Positions 9,060 to 18,507 are shown, counted from the stretch's first letter. The stretch: DNA of 64,000 bases from Mycobacterium shigaense (GCF_002356315.1 NZ_AP018164.1:2356001-2420000), one strand, 5' to 3'. Numbers and translations: made by a program. The notes: a model not told the origin generated them from the letters alone.

Positions 9060-10784
9060 CTACCCCTGGCGCACTACGGCGAGAGAATGGCCGGGCAACA
9101 ACGTGCTGTCGGCGCCGACGGCCGGCTCGCCCCAGGCCAAGACGACGTCACCGGCGACGGGCACCGTCACCGGCTCGGTGCCGAGGTTAGCCGCGATGCG
9201 AATCTGGCCGCGCGCCAGGATGATCCAACCCTGCTCCTCGTCATAGTCGACGGTAAGGTTGTTCAGCCAGGGGTCGGCGAGGTCGGGTTCGCTGCGCCGC
9301 AACGCGATCAGGTCGCGGTAAAAGCGCAGTAGCGGGGCGTGTTCGCCCTTCTCAAGCTCATCCCAGGCCAGCTTCGACCGCTGGAAGGTCTGCGGGTCCT
9401 GCGGGTCGGGAACGTCGTCGGCATCCCAGCCGTGCTCGGCGAATTCGGCCTTGCGGCCCTCGGCGGTGGCGCGCGCCAGTTCCGGCTCCGGATGGGAACT
9501 GAAGAACTGGAACGGTGTGGACGCGCCCCATTCCTCGCCCATGAAAAGCATTGCGGTGTAAGGTGATCCGAGTATCAGGGCAGCCTTGATCGCCAGCTGA
9601 CCGGCGTCGAGGTTCTGCGACGGTCGATCACCCAGGGCGCGGTTGCCGACCTGGTCGTGGGTGCAGGTGTAGGCGACCAGGCGAGTCGCGGGGATGGCCG
9701 AGGTGTCCAGCGGGCGCCCGTGGCGGCGGTGCCGGAACGACGAATACGTCGCGGCGTGAAAGAAGCCGTGGCGCAGTGTCTGGGCCAGCGTAGCCAGCGA
9801 ACCGAAGTCGGCGTAATACCCCTGACGTTCGCCGGATACCGCCGTATGAATGGCGTGGTGAATGTCGTCGGCCCACTGCGCGGTGATCCCGAGGCCGCCC
9901 CGGTCACGGGGCGTGACGGTCCGTGGGTCGTTCACGTCGCTCTCGGCGACCAGCGACAACGGGCGCCCGACTTGTGCAGACAGCCAATCGGTTTCGGCGG
10001 CGAGCTCTTCGAGGATGTGGATGGCGGTGGTGTCGACGAGGGCGTGCACGGCGTCCAGGCGCAGCCCATCGGCGTGGAAGTCGCGCATCCAGCGCAGCGC
10101 GCAGCCGATGATGTAGCGGCGCACCTCGTCGGAGTCGGCGTCGGCGATGTTGATGCCTTCACCCCACGGGTTGCTGCCCGAGGACAGGTAGGGCCCGAAC
10201 TTCGGCAGGTAGTTGCCCGACGGGCCGAGGTGATTGAACACGGCGTCGATCAGCACCGCCAAGCCCTTGGCGTGGCAGGCGTCGACGAACCGTACCAGCC
10301 CGTCGGGCCCGCCGTAGGGTTCGTGCACGCTGTACCACAGCACCCCGTCGTATCCCCAGCCGTGCGTGCCGGCGAAAGAGTTGACCGGCATCAGCTCGAC
10401 GAAGTCGACGCCGAGTTCGACCAGATAGTCCAGCTTCTCGATCGCGGCGTCGAAAGTGCCTGCTTCGGTGAAGGTCCCGACGTGCAGCTCGTAGACGACC
10501 GCGCCGCCCACGGGCCGGCCCGCCCAGCCGCCGTCGGTCCACGCCGCGGTGGCGGCGTCCCACAATTGCGAGCGGGCATGCACCCCGTCGGGCTGCCGGG
10601 CCGAGCGCGGGTCGGGTAGCACGGTGGGGTCGTCGTCGAGCACGAATCCGTAGCGCGCATCCGGCGCCGCAGCCAGGTCGGCATGCCACCACCCGTCCTC
10701 CGAGCGGGTCATCGGGTGCACCGCACCCTCGACGTCCAGCTGCACCCGGGCGGGTTTGGGTGCCCACACGCGGAACTCAGTCAT
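9060..10784 (-). CDS. treZ: Malto-oligosyltrehalose trehalohydrolase TreZ
   Basis: A 574-residue GH13 enzyme that releases trehalose from maltooligosyl-trehalose in the TreY-TreZ pathway. It has an N-terminal CBM48-like beta domain (EFRVWAPKPARVQLDVEG), then the GH13 barrel with VVYELHVGTFTEAGTF, IDAVFNHLG, nucleophile D244 in GLRLDAVHA and acid/base E281 in LVAESD. The length agrees with Rv1562c. The start ATG 10782-10784 overlaps the treY stop by 8 bases, implying translational coupling. It is the last gene of treX-treY-treZ. The product is trehalose for stress protection and for the mycolate carrier pool. Confidence 0.95.
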   Translation of the reverse strand: MTEFRVWAPKPARVQLDVEGAVHPMTRSEDGWWHADLAAAPDARYGFVLDDDPTVLPDPRSARQPDGVHARSQLWDAATAAWTDGGWAGRPVGGAVVYELHVGTFTEAGTFDAAIEKLDYLVELGVDFVELMPVNSFAGTHGWGYDGVLWYSVHEPYGGPDGLVRFVDACHAKGLAVLIDAVFNHLGPSGNYLPKFGPYLSSGSNPWGEGINIADADSDEVRRYIIGCALRWMRDFHADGLRLDAVHALVDTTAIHILEELAAETDWLSAQVGRPLSLVAESDVNDPRTVTPRDRGGLGITAQWADDIHHAIHTAVSGERQGYYADFGSLATLAQTLRHGFFHAATYSSFRHRRHGRPLDTSAIPATRLVAYTCTHDQVGNRALGDRPSQNLDAGQLAIKAALILGSPYTAMLFMGEEWGASTPFQFFSSHPEPELARATAEGRKAEFAEHGWDADDVPDPQDPQTFQRSKLAWDELEKGEHAPLLRFYRDLIALRRSEPDLADPWLNNLTVDYDEEQGWIILARGQIRIAANLGTEPVTVPVAGDVVLAWGEPAVGADSTLLPGHSLAVVRQG

Positions 10785-13077
10785 GATGGCGCTCCAGCAG
10801 GACGACGGGGAGGTCGGCGAACAATTGAGCCGCCGAGGTCGGCCCGTCCGCGATGACCCCGGTGATGGTGTCCTTCCAGTTGCCTTTGGGCAACGGCAAA
10901 ACCGTGTTGCCCCAACCGATTTCGGACAGTCGCACCGTCCAGCGGGTCACCGCGACGACGATGTCGGCCCCACGCGAGAAGGCCAGTACGTGCTCGCCGG
11001 CGTCCCCGTCGGCCAGCAGCGGGATGTAGTCGCCGTGCCCAAACGTGTCGGGATGCGCACGGCGCAGGCGCAGCGCCGTTGTGACGACCCGAATCTTCGG
11101 GTGTTCCAGCGCCTGCAGTGCGGCCCGGCGGGCGGCGTAATCCACCTCGCGGCGGTTGTCGGGGTCGACCAGGCTGTCGTCCCATAACTCGGTGCCCTGG
11201 TAGGTATCCGGTGTCCCCGGCACAGTCAACGCCAGCAGCTTCTGGCCCAGCGCGTCGCTGGCCGCGTGCGGATTGAGTCGGGCGACCAGCTCGGTCAGCT
11301 GGCCGGCCACCGGGCCGTCGAGGACGGTGTCCAGCCAGCCGTGCACCGCCTCCTCGAACGCGGCGTCCGGGTCGCTCCACGAGGTGTGCCAGGCGGCCTC
11401 CCGAATGGCCTTCTCCGCGTAGCCGTGCAACCGGTCGCGCAGCTCGCCGGTGACTTCGCCACTGACCGGCCAGACCCCGAAGATGTTCTGCCACAGGAAC
11501 TGGCCGGTCGCCGGGTCGGGGGAGGGCGCGGCGATCTCCCAGCGGGCCACGAACTCGGTCCACAGTGACGGCACCTGGGACAGCACCCCGATGCGGGCGC
11601 GCACGTCCTCGCCGCGCTTGGTGTCGTGCGTGGTCAGCGTCGTCATGGTGCGCGGCCACAGCCGTGCCCGCGTGGCGGCGCTGCAATGGAACTCGGCGCT
11701 GCCGACGCCGAATCGATGTGGTTCGCCGCCCACCTCGTTGAGCGATACCAGGCGGGCGTCGCGGTAGAACAGGCAATCCTCGACGGCCTTGGCCGTCACT
11801 GCCCCGCACAGTTGTTGCAACCGCGTGGCGGGCTCGACGCCGCGGGCCAGCGCCGCGGCGATCACTTGCAGGGCGGGCCCGAGCTCCGGCTGCGCGGCCT
11901 GAGTCTCGGCGAGCGCGGCCGGCAGGACGGCTGCCAGACCCGGGTAGTCGGAGCGATAGACGTCGATGCGGCTGAGCAGTGCGGCCACCGCTTCGGGCAG
12001 CAGCCGATGATCCGTGCCCGCCGCCGCGACGATGCTGCGGCGCAGCCGGCGCAGCTCGCTGCCCAACGTGTCGGTGGCCGCGTGAATCTTCAGCTCCGCC
12101 AGCATCTTCGGCATCGCGTCGTAGTCCACCCCCGCCGATCGGACGAGCTCGGTGAGTGCGGCCGCCCCGGCGGGGTCGACAAACACGCCGCCCACTTCGC
12201 GCAGCACGTCGTAGCCGGTGGTGCCGTCGACGGGCAGCGTCGGCTCCAGGGCCTCGTCGACGGCCAGGATCTTCTCGATGACGATGTAGGCGTCCGAGCC
12301 CAACAGCGCGCGCAGCCACGCCAGATACCCGGTGGGATCGGCCAATCCATCGGGATGGTCGATGCGCACCCCATCGACGAGACCTTCGTGAACCCAACGG
12401 GCGACCTCGGCATGGCTGGCGTCGAACACCGCGCGGTCCTCTTGGCGCAGCCCTGCCAGCGAGGTGATGGAGAAGAACCGGCGATACCCGACGACCCCGC
12501 TGCGCCAGCCCACCAGCCGGTAGTGCTGTCGGTCGTGCACCTCGGGACCGCTGCCCGCGCCGGTCCCGGGGGTGATCGGAAATGCGAGCTCGCCCAACCG
12601 CAGCAGCTCACCGTCGACCTTCAAGTCTGCGGCGTCGTCGTCAGAACCCAAGACGGGCAGCACAATTCGGCCGTCGTTGTCGAGGTCCCAGTCGATGTCG
12701 AAAAACGTCGCGTAGGACGAGGAGCGCCCGTGCCGCAGTACGTCCCACCACCAGGCGTTCTGCTCGGGCTGGTCCACCCCGACGTGGTTGGGCACGATGT
12801 CGACGATCAGGCCCAGGCCGCGGGCCTTCGCCGCCGCCGACAGCCGGGCCAGCCCATCGGGACCGCCCAACTCGGCGGATACCGACGTCGGGTCGGTGAC
12901 GTCATAGCCGTGGCTGGAGCCGCGCGCGGCGGTGATGATCGGGGACAAGTACACGTGCGACACCCCGAGGTCGTCGAGATAGTCGAGCAGGTTCTCGGCG
13001 TCGGCGAAGGTGAACGCGAATCCACTGGACTCACCGCGCAGCTGCAACCGATAGGTGGACAGCACCGGAAATGGCAT
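10777..13077 (-). CDS. treY: Malto-oligosyltrehalose synthase TreY
   Basis: A 766-residue GH13 enzyme that isomerises the reducing-end alpha-1,4 bond of glucans to the alpha,alpha-1,1 bond of trehalose. Conserved regions are visible: YLSPIITAARGSSHGYDVTD, DIVPNHVG (93-100), nucleophile D240 in GVRIDHPDGL and acid/base E268 in YIVIEKIL. The long insert typical of TreY lies between residues 270 and 560. ATG 13075-13077 follows the treX stop by 3 bases and the 3' end overlaps treZ. The length matches Rv1563c. Cytoplasmic; its substrate is glycogen-derived maltodextrin trimmed by TreX. Confidence 0.95.
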   Translation of the reverse strand: MPFPVLSTYRLQLRGESSGFAFTFADAENLLDYLDDLGVSHVYLSPIITAARGSSHGYDVTDPTSVSAELGGPDGLARLSAAAKARGLGLIVDIVPNHVGVDQPEQNAWWWDVLRHGRSSSYATFFDIDWDLDNDGRIVLPVLGSDDDAADLKVDGELLRLGELAFPITPGTGAGSGPEVHDRQHYRLVGWRSGVVGYRRFFSITSLAGLRQEDRAVFDASHAEVARWVHEGLVDGVRIDHPDGLADPTGYLAWLRALLGSDAYIVIEKILAVDEALEPTLPVDGTTGYDVLREVGGVFVDPAGAAALTELVRSAGVDYDAMPKMLAELKIHAATDTLGSELRRLRRSIVAAAGTDHRLLPEAVAALLSRIDVYRSDYPGLAAVLPAALAETQAAQPELGPALQVIAAALARGVEPATRLQQLCGAVTAKAVEDCLFYRDARLVSLNEVGGEPHRFGVGSAEFHCSAATRARLWPRTMTTLTTHDTKRGEDVRARIGVLSQVPSLWTEFVARWEIAAPSPDPATGQFLWQNIFGVWPVSGEVTGELRDRLHGYAEKAIREAAWHTSWSDPDAAFEEAVHGWLDTVLDGPVAGQLTELVARLNPHAASDALGQKLLALTVPGTPDTYQGTELWDDSLVDPDNRREVDYAARRAALQALEHPKIRVVTTALRLRRAHPDTFGHGDYIPLLADGDAGEHVLAFSRGADIVVAVTRWTVRLSEIGWGNTVLPLPKGNWKDTITGVIADGPTSAAQLFADLPVVLLERHHD

Positions 13078-13080
13078 ATG

Positions 13081-15306
13081 TTAGGCGGTCTTCCGCAGTA
13101 TCAGGACCGAGCGCGCGGGCACGGTGAGCTTGTCCTTGGCACGCACGACCATCTCGGCGGCGCCGGCGGAATGGTTGGTGTCGAGCTCGACGGTCCACTC
13201 CTGGGCGTAATCGTCGTGCGGAGTGACGAATTCGACGTCGCGCTGGTGGGCGTTGAAGCACAACAGGAATGAGTCGTCGACGACGCGCTCACCGCGGGCG
13301 TCGGGCGCGGTGATGGCCTCGCCGTTGAGGAACACGGCAACGCACTTGTCGAATGCCTGGTTCCAGTCGTCGTGGGTCATCTCCCGGCCGCCCGGTGTCA
13401 GCCAGGCGATGTCGCGGACCTCGTCGCCGCTGCGGATCGGTTCGCCGTCGAAGAAGCGGCGCCGGCGAAACACCGGATGCCTCTTGCGCAATTTGGTCAC
13501 TTTGCGGGCGAACTTCAGCAGGTCGGCGTTCTTCTCGGCCAAAGACCAGTCCACCCAAGACACTTCGGAGTCCTGGCAATAGGCGTTGTTATTGCCCTGC
13601 TGCGTGCGCCCGAACTCGTCGCCGTGGGCGATCATCGGAGTGCCCTGGCTGAGCATCAGGGTGGTCCAGAAGTTCCGCATCTGTCGGGAGCGCAGCTCGA
13701 CGATCTCGGGGTCGTCGGTGGGCCCTTCCACGCCGCAGTTCCACGACCGGTTGTGGCTTTCCCCGTCGCGGTTGTCCTCCCCGTTGGCCGCGTTGTGTTT
13801 CTCGTTGTAGGAAACCAGGTCGTTGAGAGTGAACCCGTCGTGGGCGGTGACGAAGTTGATACTGGCGCTGGGCCGCCGGCTGCTCGCCGCATACAGGTCC
13901 GACGACCCAGTCAGCCGGGAAGCGAACTCGCCCAGGGTTGCGGGCTCGCCCCGCCAGTAGTCGCGCACAGTATCGCGGTACTTCCCGTTCCACTCGGTCC
14001 ACAAACCCGGGAAGTTTCCGACTTGGTAGCCGCCCTCGCCCACATCCCACGGCTCGGCGATCAATTTGACCTGACTGACGATCGGGTCTTGTTGCACCAG
14101 ATCGAAGAACGCGCTGAGCCGGTCGACGTCGTAGAACTCGCGGGCCAGTGTCGCGGCCAGGTCGAAGCGGAACCCGTCCACGTGCATCTCGGTTACCCAG
14201 TAGCGCAGCGAGTCCATGATCAGCTGCAGCACGTGCGGGTGTCGCGCGTTGAGGCTGTTGCCGGTGCCGGTGAAGTCCTTGTAGAGCCGCAGGTCGCTGT
14301 CGAGCAGGCGATAGTACGCGGCGTTGTCGATGCCGCGGAAGTTGATCGTGGGACCCAGGTGACTGCCCTCGGCGGTGTGGTTGTAGACGACGTCGAGGAT
14401 GACCTCGATTCCGGCCTCGTGCAGGCTGCGCACCATCATCTTGAATTCGGCGACCGCGCCGCCGGCCTGCCGGTTGGCCGCGTACTGGTAGTGCGGTGCG
14501 AAGTAGCCGAATGTGTTGTAGCCCCAGTAGTTTCGCAGCCCAAGGCCGAGTAGCCGCTCGTCATGCATGAACTGGTGGACGGGCATCAGCTCCAGGGCGG
14601 TGACGTTCAACGACTTGAGGTGATCGATGATCGCGGGATGGGCCAACCCGGCGTAGGTGCCGCGCAGGCTTTCGGGGATGCCGGGATGGGTCTGCGTCAG
14701 GCCCTTGACGTGGGCTTCGTAGATGACGGTCTCGTGATACGGCGTGAGCGGCGCGCGGTCGAACGCCCAGTCGAAAAACGGGTTGATCACCACGCTGGTC
14801 ATGGTGTGGCCGAGCGAGTCGATCATCGGGGGAGTGCCGGTGGCTGCCGTGTCGCCGCCCTGGTCGACGGCGCTCAGGTCGTAGGAGAACAACGCCTGGC
14901 CGAAGGTGAAGTCGCCGTCGAACGACTTGCCGTACGGGTCGAGCAGCAGCTTGCTCGGGTCGCAGCGGTGGCCGGACGCCGGGTCGAACGGGCCGTGCAC
15001 GCGAAATCCGTAGCGCTGTCCCGGGCTGATGTTGGGCAGATAGGCGTGCCACACGTAGCCGTCGACCTCATCGAGGGTGATGCGCGTTTCGTCGCCGCGC
15101 TCGTCGATCAGGCACAGATCGACCTTGTCGGCGATCTCGGAGAACAGCGAAAAGTTCGTGCCCGCGCCGTCGTAGGACGCCCCGAGGGGGTACGCATTGC
15201 CCGGCCACTTGGTGGGAGCGGTGGGTGCGCCGGTTTCAGGTGACACAGCGCGCGATGCTGAGTCCGTTCGGGAGACCGGCGTGGACGCCGGGTTGGTGGA
15301 CGGCAT
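13081..15306 (-). CDS. treX: Glycogen debranching enzyme TreX/GlgX
   Basis: A 741-residue isoamylase-type GH13 enzyme that removes alpha-1,6 branches from glycogen to feed TreY. It has an N-terminal CBM48 (PGNAYPLGASYDGAGTNFSL, about 35-54), then the barrel with YEAHVKGLTQTHPGIP, DVVYNHTAEG (305-314), nucleophile D382 in VDGFRFDLA and acid/base E418 in LIAEPWD. It matches Rv1564c apart from a slightly longer, Ser/Thr/Pro-rich N-terminus (first 30 residues), so the true start could be a little downstream of ATG 15304-15306. First gene of the operon; 48 bases separate it from the acyltransferase. Confidence 0.94.
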   Translation of the reverse strand: MPSTNPASTPVSRTDSASRAVSPETGAPTAPTKWPGNAYPLGASYDGAGTNFSLFSEIADKVDLCLIDERGDETRITLDEVDGYVWHAYLPNISPGQRYGFRVHGPFDPASGHRCDPSKLLLDPYGKSFDGDFTFGQALFSYDLSAVDQGGDTAATGTPPMIDSLGHTMTSVVINPFFDWAFDRAPLTPYHETVIYEAHVKGLTQTHPGIPESLRGTYAGLAHPAIIDHLKSLNVTALELMPVHQFMHDERLLGLGLRNYWGYNTFGYFAPHYQYAANRQAGGAVAEFKMMVRSLHEAGIEVILDVVYNHTAEGSHLGPTINFRGIDNAAYYRLLDSDLRLYKDFTGTGNSLNARHPHVLQLIMDSLRYWVTEMHVDGFRFDLAATLAREFYDVDRLSAFFDLVQQDPIVSQVKLIAEPWDVGEGGYQVGNFPGLWTEWNGKYRDTVRDYWRGEPATLGEFASRLTGSSDLYAASSRRPSASINFVTAHDGFTLNDLVSYNEKHNAANGEDNRDGESHNRSWNCGVEGPTDDPEIVELRSRQMRNFWTTLMLSQGTPMIAHGDEFGRTQQGNNNAYCQDSEVSWVDWSLAEKNADLLKFARKVTKLRKRHPVFRRRRFFDGEPIRSGDEVRDIAWLTPGGREMTHDDWNQAFDKCVAVFLNGEAITAPDARGERVVDDSFLLCFNAHQRDVEFVTPHDDYAQEWTVELDTNHSAGAAEMVVRAKDKLTVPARSVLILRKTA

Positions 15307-15354
15307 GTGTCGACCTTATCGGCGCGCGCTCGGCCGGGCGGGCTAAGCGGTGGA

Positions 15355-17535
15355 TCACCACCAGCCGGTGGCCGCCGCGATTTGCCGGCCGAGTTCGTGG
15401 GCCATGGTGCGCATGTAGGTCGGGGTGATGTGGTGAGCGCCGTTGTAGATCAGCACGTTCCCCTCGACCGGGCGGCAGAGGTCGCTACGGCATATCGCAT
15501 CCGACATGTCGAGCACCTTGAGCAGCGGGAATTGGTCGACGAAGTCCAGGGTCTGATTGCGATCGGCGAGCAGATCGGACCGCTTGATCGCGCAAGTCTG
15601 GGCGTTGCCGCTCTTCTTGGCCAGGCAGTCCGCCGGGTCGAACGGCTGGCCGTTTTTGACCAGCCACGGCGTGTCCCGCACGCCGAGAATCGGAATGTTG
15701 TTGTCGGATAACGTTTGCCAGATGCCGATATACGTGGCAGGCATCACATCGCCGGACTTGATGTTCCACGGCCGGGTGGTCGTGGTGAACACGTAATCGG
15801 GGCGGTCGGACACCAGCTTGGCCATGGTTCGTTGCACCCACTCGCGGCACTGCGGGTACGGCGCGTTGTTGCCCATGATCAGGGGGACCTGTTCGGTCGA
15901 CAGCGGGCAGCCCATTTTCAGATACGTCACCACTTTGAAGTGGTGCACCTGTCCGAGCAGCTCCAGCGCTGGCAGCCAGTGCTCGGCGTGCGACCCGCCG
16001 GCGAGCGCGACGGTGCGGGTCGCGGCCAGGTCGCCGTAGACGCAGTTGACCACCGCCGGGTTGACGAAGTCGCTGATGCACCCGTCCCGGGTCGACGCCG
16101 GGTGCTCCTCCTTGACTTCCAGCACCGTGGGCCGCATCGGCAGGGTGGGTACCCGCACGTGTTCGGTCAGGGCTCGCGCGCCCGGGTAATCCTGCGGGTT
16201 GAGCACGCTGAGCTCCTTGCCGGCCGCACGCAACACCGTGACGTGCTGCCGCCAGCTGAACGCCGTGGCGGTCAGCGCGACGCCCAGCAGCACCACCGCC
16301 GCGCCCAGTGCCATCGTGGGTCGGCGCAGCCGCGACTGCCAGGGTGTGGCCACCGCGGGCAGCGGTGACCCGGCACCCTGCGGGGCGCGGTAGCGCAGCG
16401 GGTCCTCGACGAGCTGAGTCGTGAGGTAAGCCAGCACCCCGGAGAGCAGCAGGATCGCGATGCCGTCCAGGAAGCCGGCGTGCCGATGGCCGGAGTAGGA
16501 CAGCCAGAAGATGAGCAGCGGCCAATGCCACAGGTATAGCGAGTACGCGATCGCGCCCAGCGTGATCAGCGGCCGGGTGGCCAGCAGCCGATTCGGCAGC
16601 GGCAGTCGGCCGGCGGTCGACGGGAGCGCCTGCAGGTTGGCCCCGGCCAGGATCATCAGCATGGTGGCGCCGATGGGCACCAGCGCCCACGGCCCGGGGA
16701 ATTCCTTGACGCCGTCGATCAGGGCTCCGCAGGACACGACGGCCGCCAGCGCGACGCTCGCCAGGGTGGTGCGCAGCCACATCGGCCAGCGGACGCCGCC
16801 GACCAGCGCGCCGACGAGCACGCCGAGCAGCAGTTCCCACGCCCGCGCGAAAGTGCTGTAGTAGGCCAGCGCCTGGTTGTCGGAATGCGCGGCGATCGCG
16901 TAGGTGAAGGAGGCCACCGTCAACGCGCCGAGCAGCACGATGAAGCCGGTTCGCAGGTGGGGGGCCTTGCGGCTCCTGAACAGGCGCTGCGACAGGTAGG
17001 CGCAGCCGGCGACCATCAGCAGGAAGCCGATGTAGAACTGGCCCTGCACCGACATGGACCAGATGTGTTGCAGGGCACTGACCGACTCGCTGGCCCGCAG
17101 GTAGTCCGACGCGGTGTTGGCCAGCTCCCAGTTCTGGTAGTAACCCAGGCTGGCCAGGCTCTGGTCGGCGAAGGTCTCCCAGCGCGTCTGCGGTTGCACC
17201 AGGATGGTGAGCACAGCGCAGCCGGCCAGGACGACGACCAATGCCGGAACGAGGCGGCGGATCAGGCGGATCGTCTCGGCCGCTGGCGATAGCGAGACGG
17301 CCGGGTTGAGGGCCGCGCGAAGCATTTTGCCGCCGAAAAAGAACCCGGACAGCGCCAGGAAGACGTCGACGCCGCCGGACACTCGCCCGAACCAGATATG
17401 GAACACGGCGACCAGCGCGATGGCGATACCCCGCAGGCCGTCCAAGTCGTAGCGATAGAAGCCCGTCGCTCGCGGTCTCATCGCGCCGACCCCGGGCTGG
17501 GGTTGGCGAGCGGCAAGGGGCGACGAGGACAGCAT
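15355..17535 (-). CDS. OafA/YrhL-type membrane acyltransferase with C-terminal SGNH domain (Rv1565c-like)
   Basis: A 726-residue protein. The N-terminal acyltransferase-3 domain (about residues 25-400, roughly ten membrane helices) starts with YDLDGLRGIAIALVAVFHIWFG, containing the conserved catalytic-type His after the first helix. The C-terminal extracytoplasmic SGNH-like domain has the nucleophile block LAGGSHAEHWLP (about 516-527). The usual late DxxH of the triad reads NGAHH here, so Asp is replaced by Asn. The family O-acylates cell-surface glycans or glycolipids; the acceptor is unknown. It lies 48 bases downstream of no partner on its own strand other than ripD (159-base gap) and upstream of treX. 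Start ATG 17533-17535. Confidence 0.88.
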   Translation of the reverse strand: MLSSSPLAARQPQPGVGAMRPRATGFYRYDLDGLRGIAIALVAVFHIWFGRVSGGVDVFLALSGFFFGGKMLRAALNPAVSLSPAAETIRLIRRLVPALVVVLAGCAVLTILVQPQTRWETFADQSLASLGYYQNWELANTASDYLRASESVSALQHIWSMSVQGQFYIGFLLMVAGCAYLSQRLFRSRKAPHLRTGFIVLLGALTVASFTYAIAAHSDNQALAYYSTFARAWELLLGVLVGALVGGVRWPMWLRTTLASVALAAVVSCGALIDGVKEFPGPWALVPIGATMLMILAGANLQALPSTAGRLPLPNRLLATRPLITLGAIAYSLYLWHWPLLIFWLSYSGHRHAGFLDGIAILLLSGVLAYLTTQLVEDPLRYRAPQGAGSPLPAVATPWQSRLRRPTMALGAAVVLLGVALTATAFSWRQHVTVLRAAGKELSVLNPQDYPGARALTEHVRVPTLPMRPTVLEVKEEHPASTRDGCISDFVNPAVVNCVYGDLAATRTVALAGGSHAEHWLPALELLGQVHHFKVVTYLKMGCPLSTEQVPLIMGNNAPYPQCREWVQRTMAKLVSDRPDYVFTTTTRPWNIKSGDVMPATYIGIWQTLSDNNIPILGVRDTPWLVKNGQPFDPADCLAKKSGNAQTCAIKRSDLLADRNQTLDFVDQFPLLKVLDMSDAICRSDLCRPVEGNVLIYNGAHHITPTYMRTMAHELGRQIAAATGWW

Positions 17536-17670
17536 GATCGACCGCCAATTTACCGAAACCCACCACCGGCTCGGAGAACGCTCACGTCGGCAGCGGGGCT
17601 GCTCAGCGGGCCCGCCGGGTGGTAACTCGGTCGGCGGAGGAGCAAGTGGCGGGTTGTCGGCGGACGCGAA

Positions 17671-17699
17671 GGTAGCCCGCGCAAGCGGCGCGGGCTACC
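17671..17699 (-). terminator. Strong GC hairpin at the ripD stop codon
   Basis: GGTAGCCCGCGC (17671-17682) and GCGCGGGCTACC (17688-17699) form a perfect 12-base-pair stem with loop AAGCG. The ripD stop codon (17695-17697) lies inside the stem. There is no U-tract, as is usual for mycobacterial stem-only terminators. It probably ends or stabilises the ripD message. Confidence 0.6.
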
Positions 17700-18507
17700 G
17701 GGTAGTGCCGGCGGGCGCTTGCTGCAGCGGAGCCTGTTGGGTCGGTAGCTGCTGGAGCGGGGCCTGTTGGGTCGGTAGCTGCTGGACCGGGGCCTGTTGG
17801 GTTGGCAGCTGCTGGACCGGCGTCTGCTGCGCCGGCAGCTGCTGGCCGGGCAGTTGCTGTGCTGGCGACTGTTGGATCGGCACCTGCTGCAGCGGGGTCT
17901 GCTGACCCGGTAGCTGTTGGGCCGGCGTCTGCTGTCCCGGTACCTGCTGCGCGGGACTCTGCTGGGCGGGCAGCTGCTGCAGCGGGGCTTGCTGCAGCGG
18001 AGCCTGCTGGGTGCCCAGCACGCGGACCAGGTACGGCGTCATGCCGTTGGCACGCACCGGCGAGACCTGCACGACGTCGCCGACCTCGAGCATCTGGTTG
18101 TTCCCCAGATACATCGCGACGCTCTGGGTGCCCTCGGGGCCGTAGAAGATCATGTCGCCCTTGCGTGCCTGCTGCGGCAGCACCTTCTGGCCTACCTGGT
18201 AGATCGCGCCCGACGAGCGCGGCAGCTTGATCCCGGCGCCGGCGTAGGCGTACTGCATCAGGCCTGAGGCGTCGAATCCGACGGTGTTGATCCCCGTGCC
18301 GGTGCCGCGGCTCGGGCCGTTGATCCCGCCGCCGGCCCACGAGAACGGCACGCCGCGCTGTGAAAGACCGCGCATCACCACGATGTCGGTCACCTGCTGG
18401 GAGTTGTCCATCGGCCGGGTGCCGGGGTCGGCGTTCGCGACGATCGGTGCGGCCATTGGGGCCGCCGCGATGGCCAGGCCTACGGCGAAGGCGTAAATGC
18501 GTTTCAT
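17695..18507 (-). CDS. ripD: RipD, non-catalytic NlpC/P60 peptidoglycan-binding protein with a QQxPx repeat tail
   Basis: A 270-residue secreted protein with signal peptide 1-26 (ending ANA) and an NlpC/P60 domain at about 34-166. The catalytic Cys of the family is Ala80 in FDASGLMQYAY and the catalytic His is Ser129 in TQSVAMYLG, the same losses as M. tuberculosis RipD (Rv1566c), which binds peptidoglycan but does not cut it. Residues 167-266 are exactly twenty tandem pentapeptides of the form QQ-x-P-x, a longer tail than I recall for M. tuberculosis. ATG 18505-18507 is preceded by GAGAGG. The protein acts in the periplasm/cell wall. It is downstream of an Rv1567c-like gene on the same strand. 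Confidence 0.93.
   Translation of the reverse strand: MKRIYAFAVGLAIAAAPMAAPIVANADPGTRPMDNSQQVTDIVVMRGLSQRGVPFSWAGGGINGPSRGTGTGINTVGFDASGLMQYAYAGAGIKLPRSSGAIYQVGQKVLPQQARKGDMIFYGPEGTQSVAMYLGNNQMLEVGDVVQVSPVRANGMTPYLVRVLGTQQAPLQQAPLQQLPAQQSPAQQVPGQQTPAQQLPGQQTPLQQVPIQQSPAQQLPGQQLPAQQTPVQQLPTQQAPVQQLPTQQAPLQQLPTQQAPLQQAPAGTTR
17710..18009 (-). repeat. Twenty tandem 15-base units encoding QQxPx in ripD
   Basis: The 300 bases encode residues 167-266 of RipD as twenty contiguous pentapeptides. The fixed positions are Gln-Gln and Pro; the third position is A, L, S, V or T and the fifth is L, A, G, I, V or T. Adjacent DNA units differ at several positions, so the array is older and more diverged than the lgt array at 53706-54449. 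Confidence 0.9.

Noticed and set aside
11626..13272. 548-residue open frame opposite treY/treX
   Set aside because: Antisense shadow in high-GC DNA; composition is Arg/Gly/Val-rich with no domain, and treY on the other strand has complete catalytic motifs.
15485..17566. 693-residue frame overlapping the acyltransferase on the same strand
   Set aside because: Arg/Ala/Gly-rich out-of-frame translation; the in-frame acyltransferase has membrane helices and motifs.
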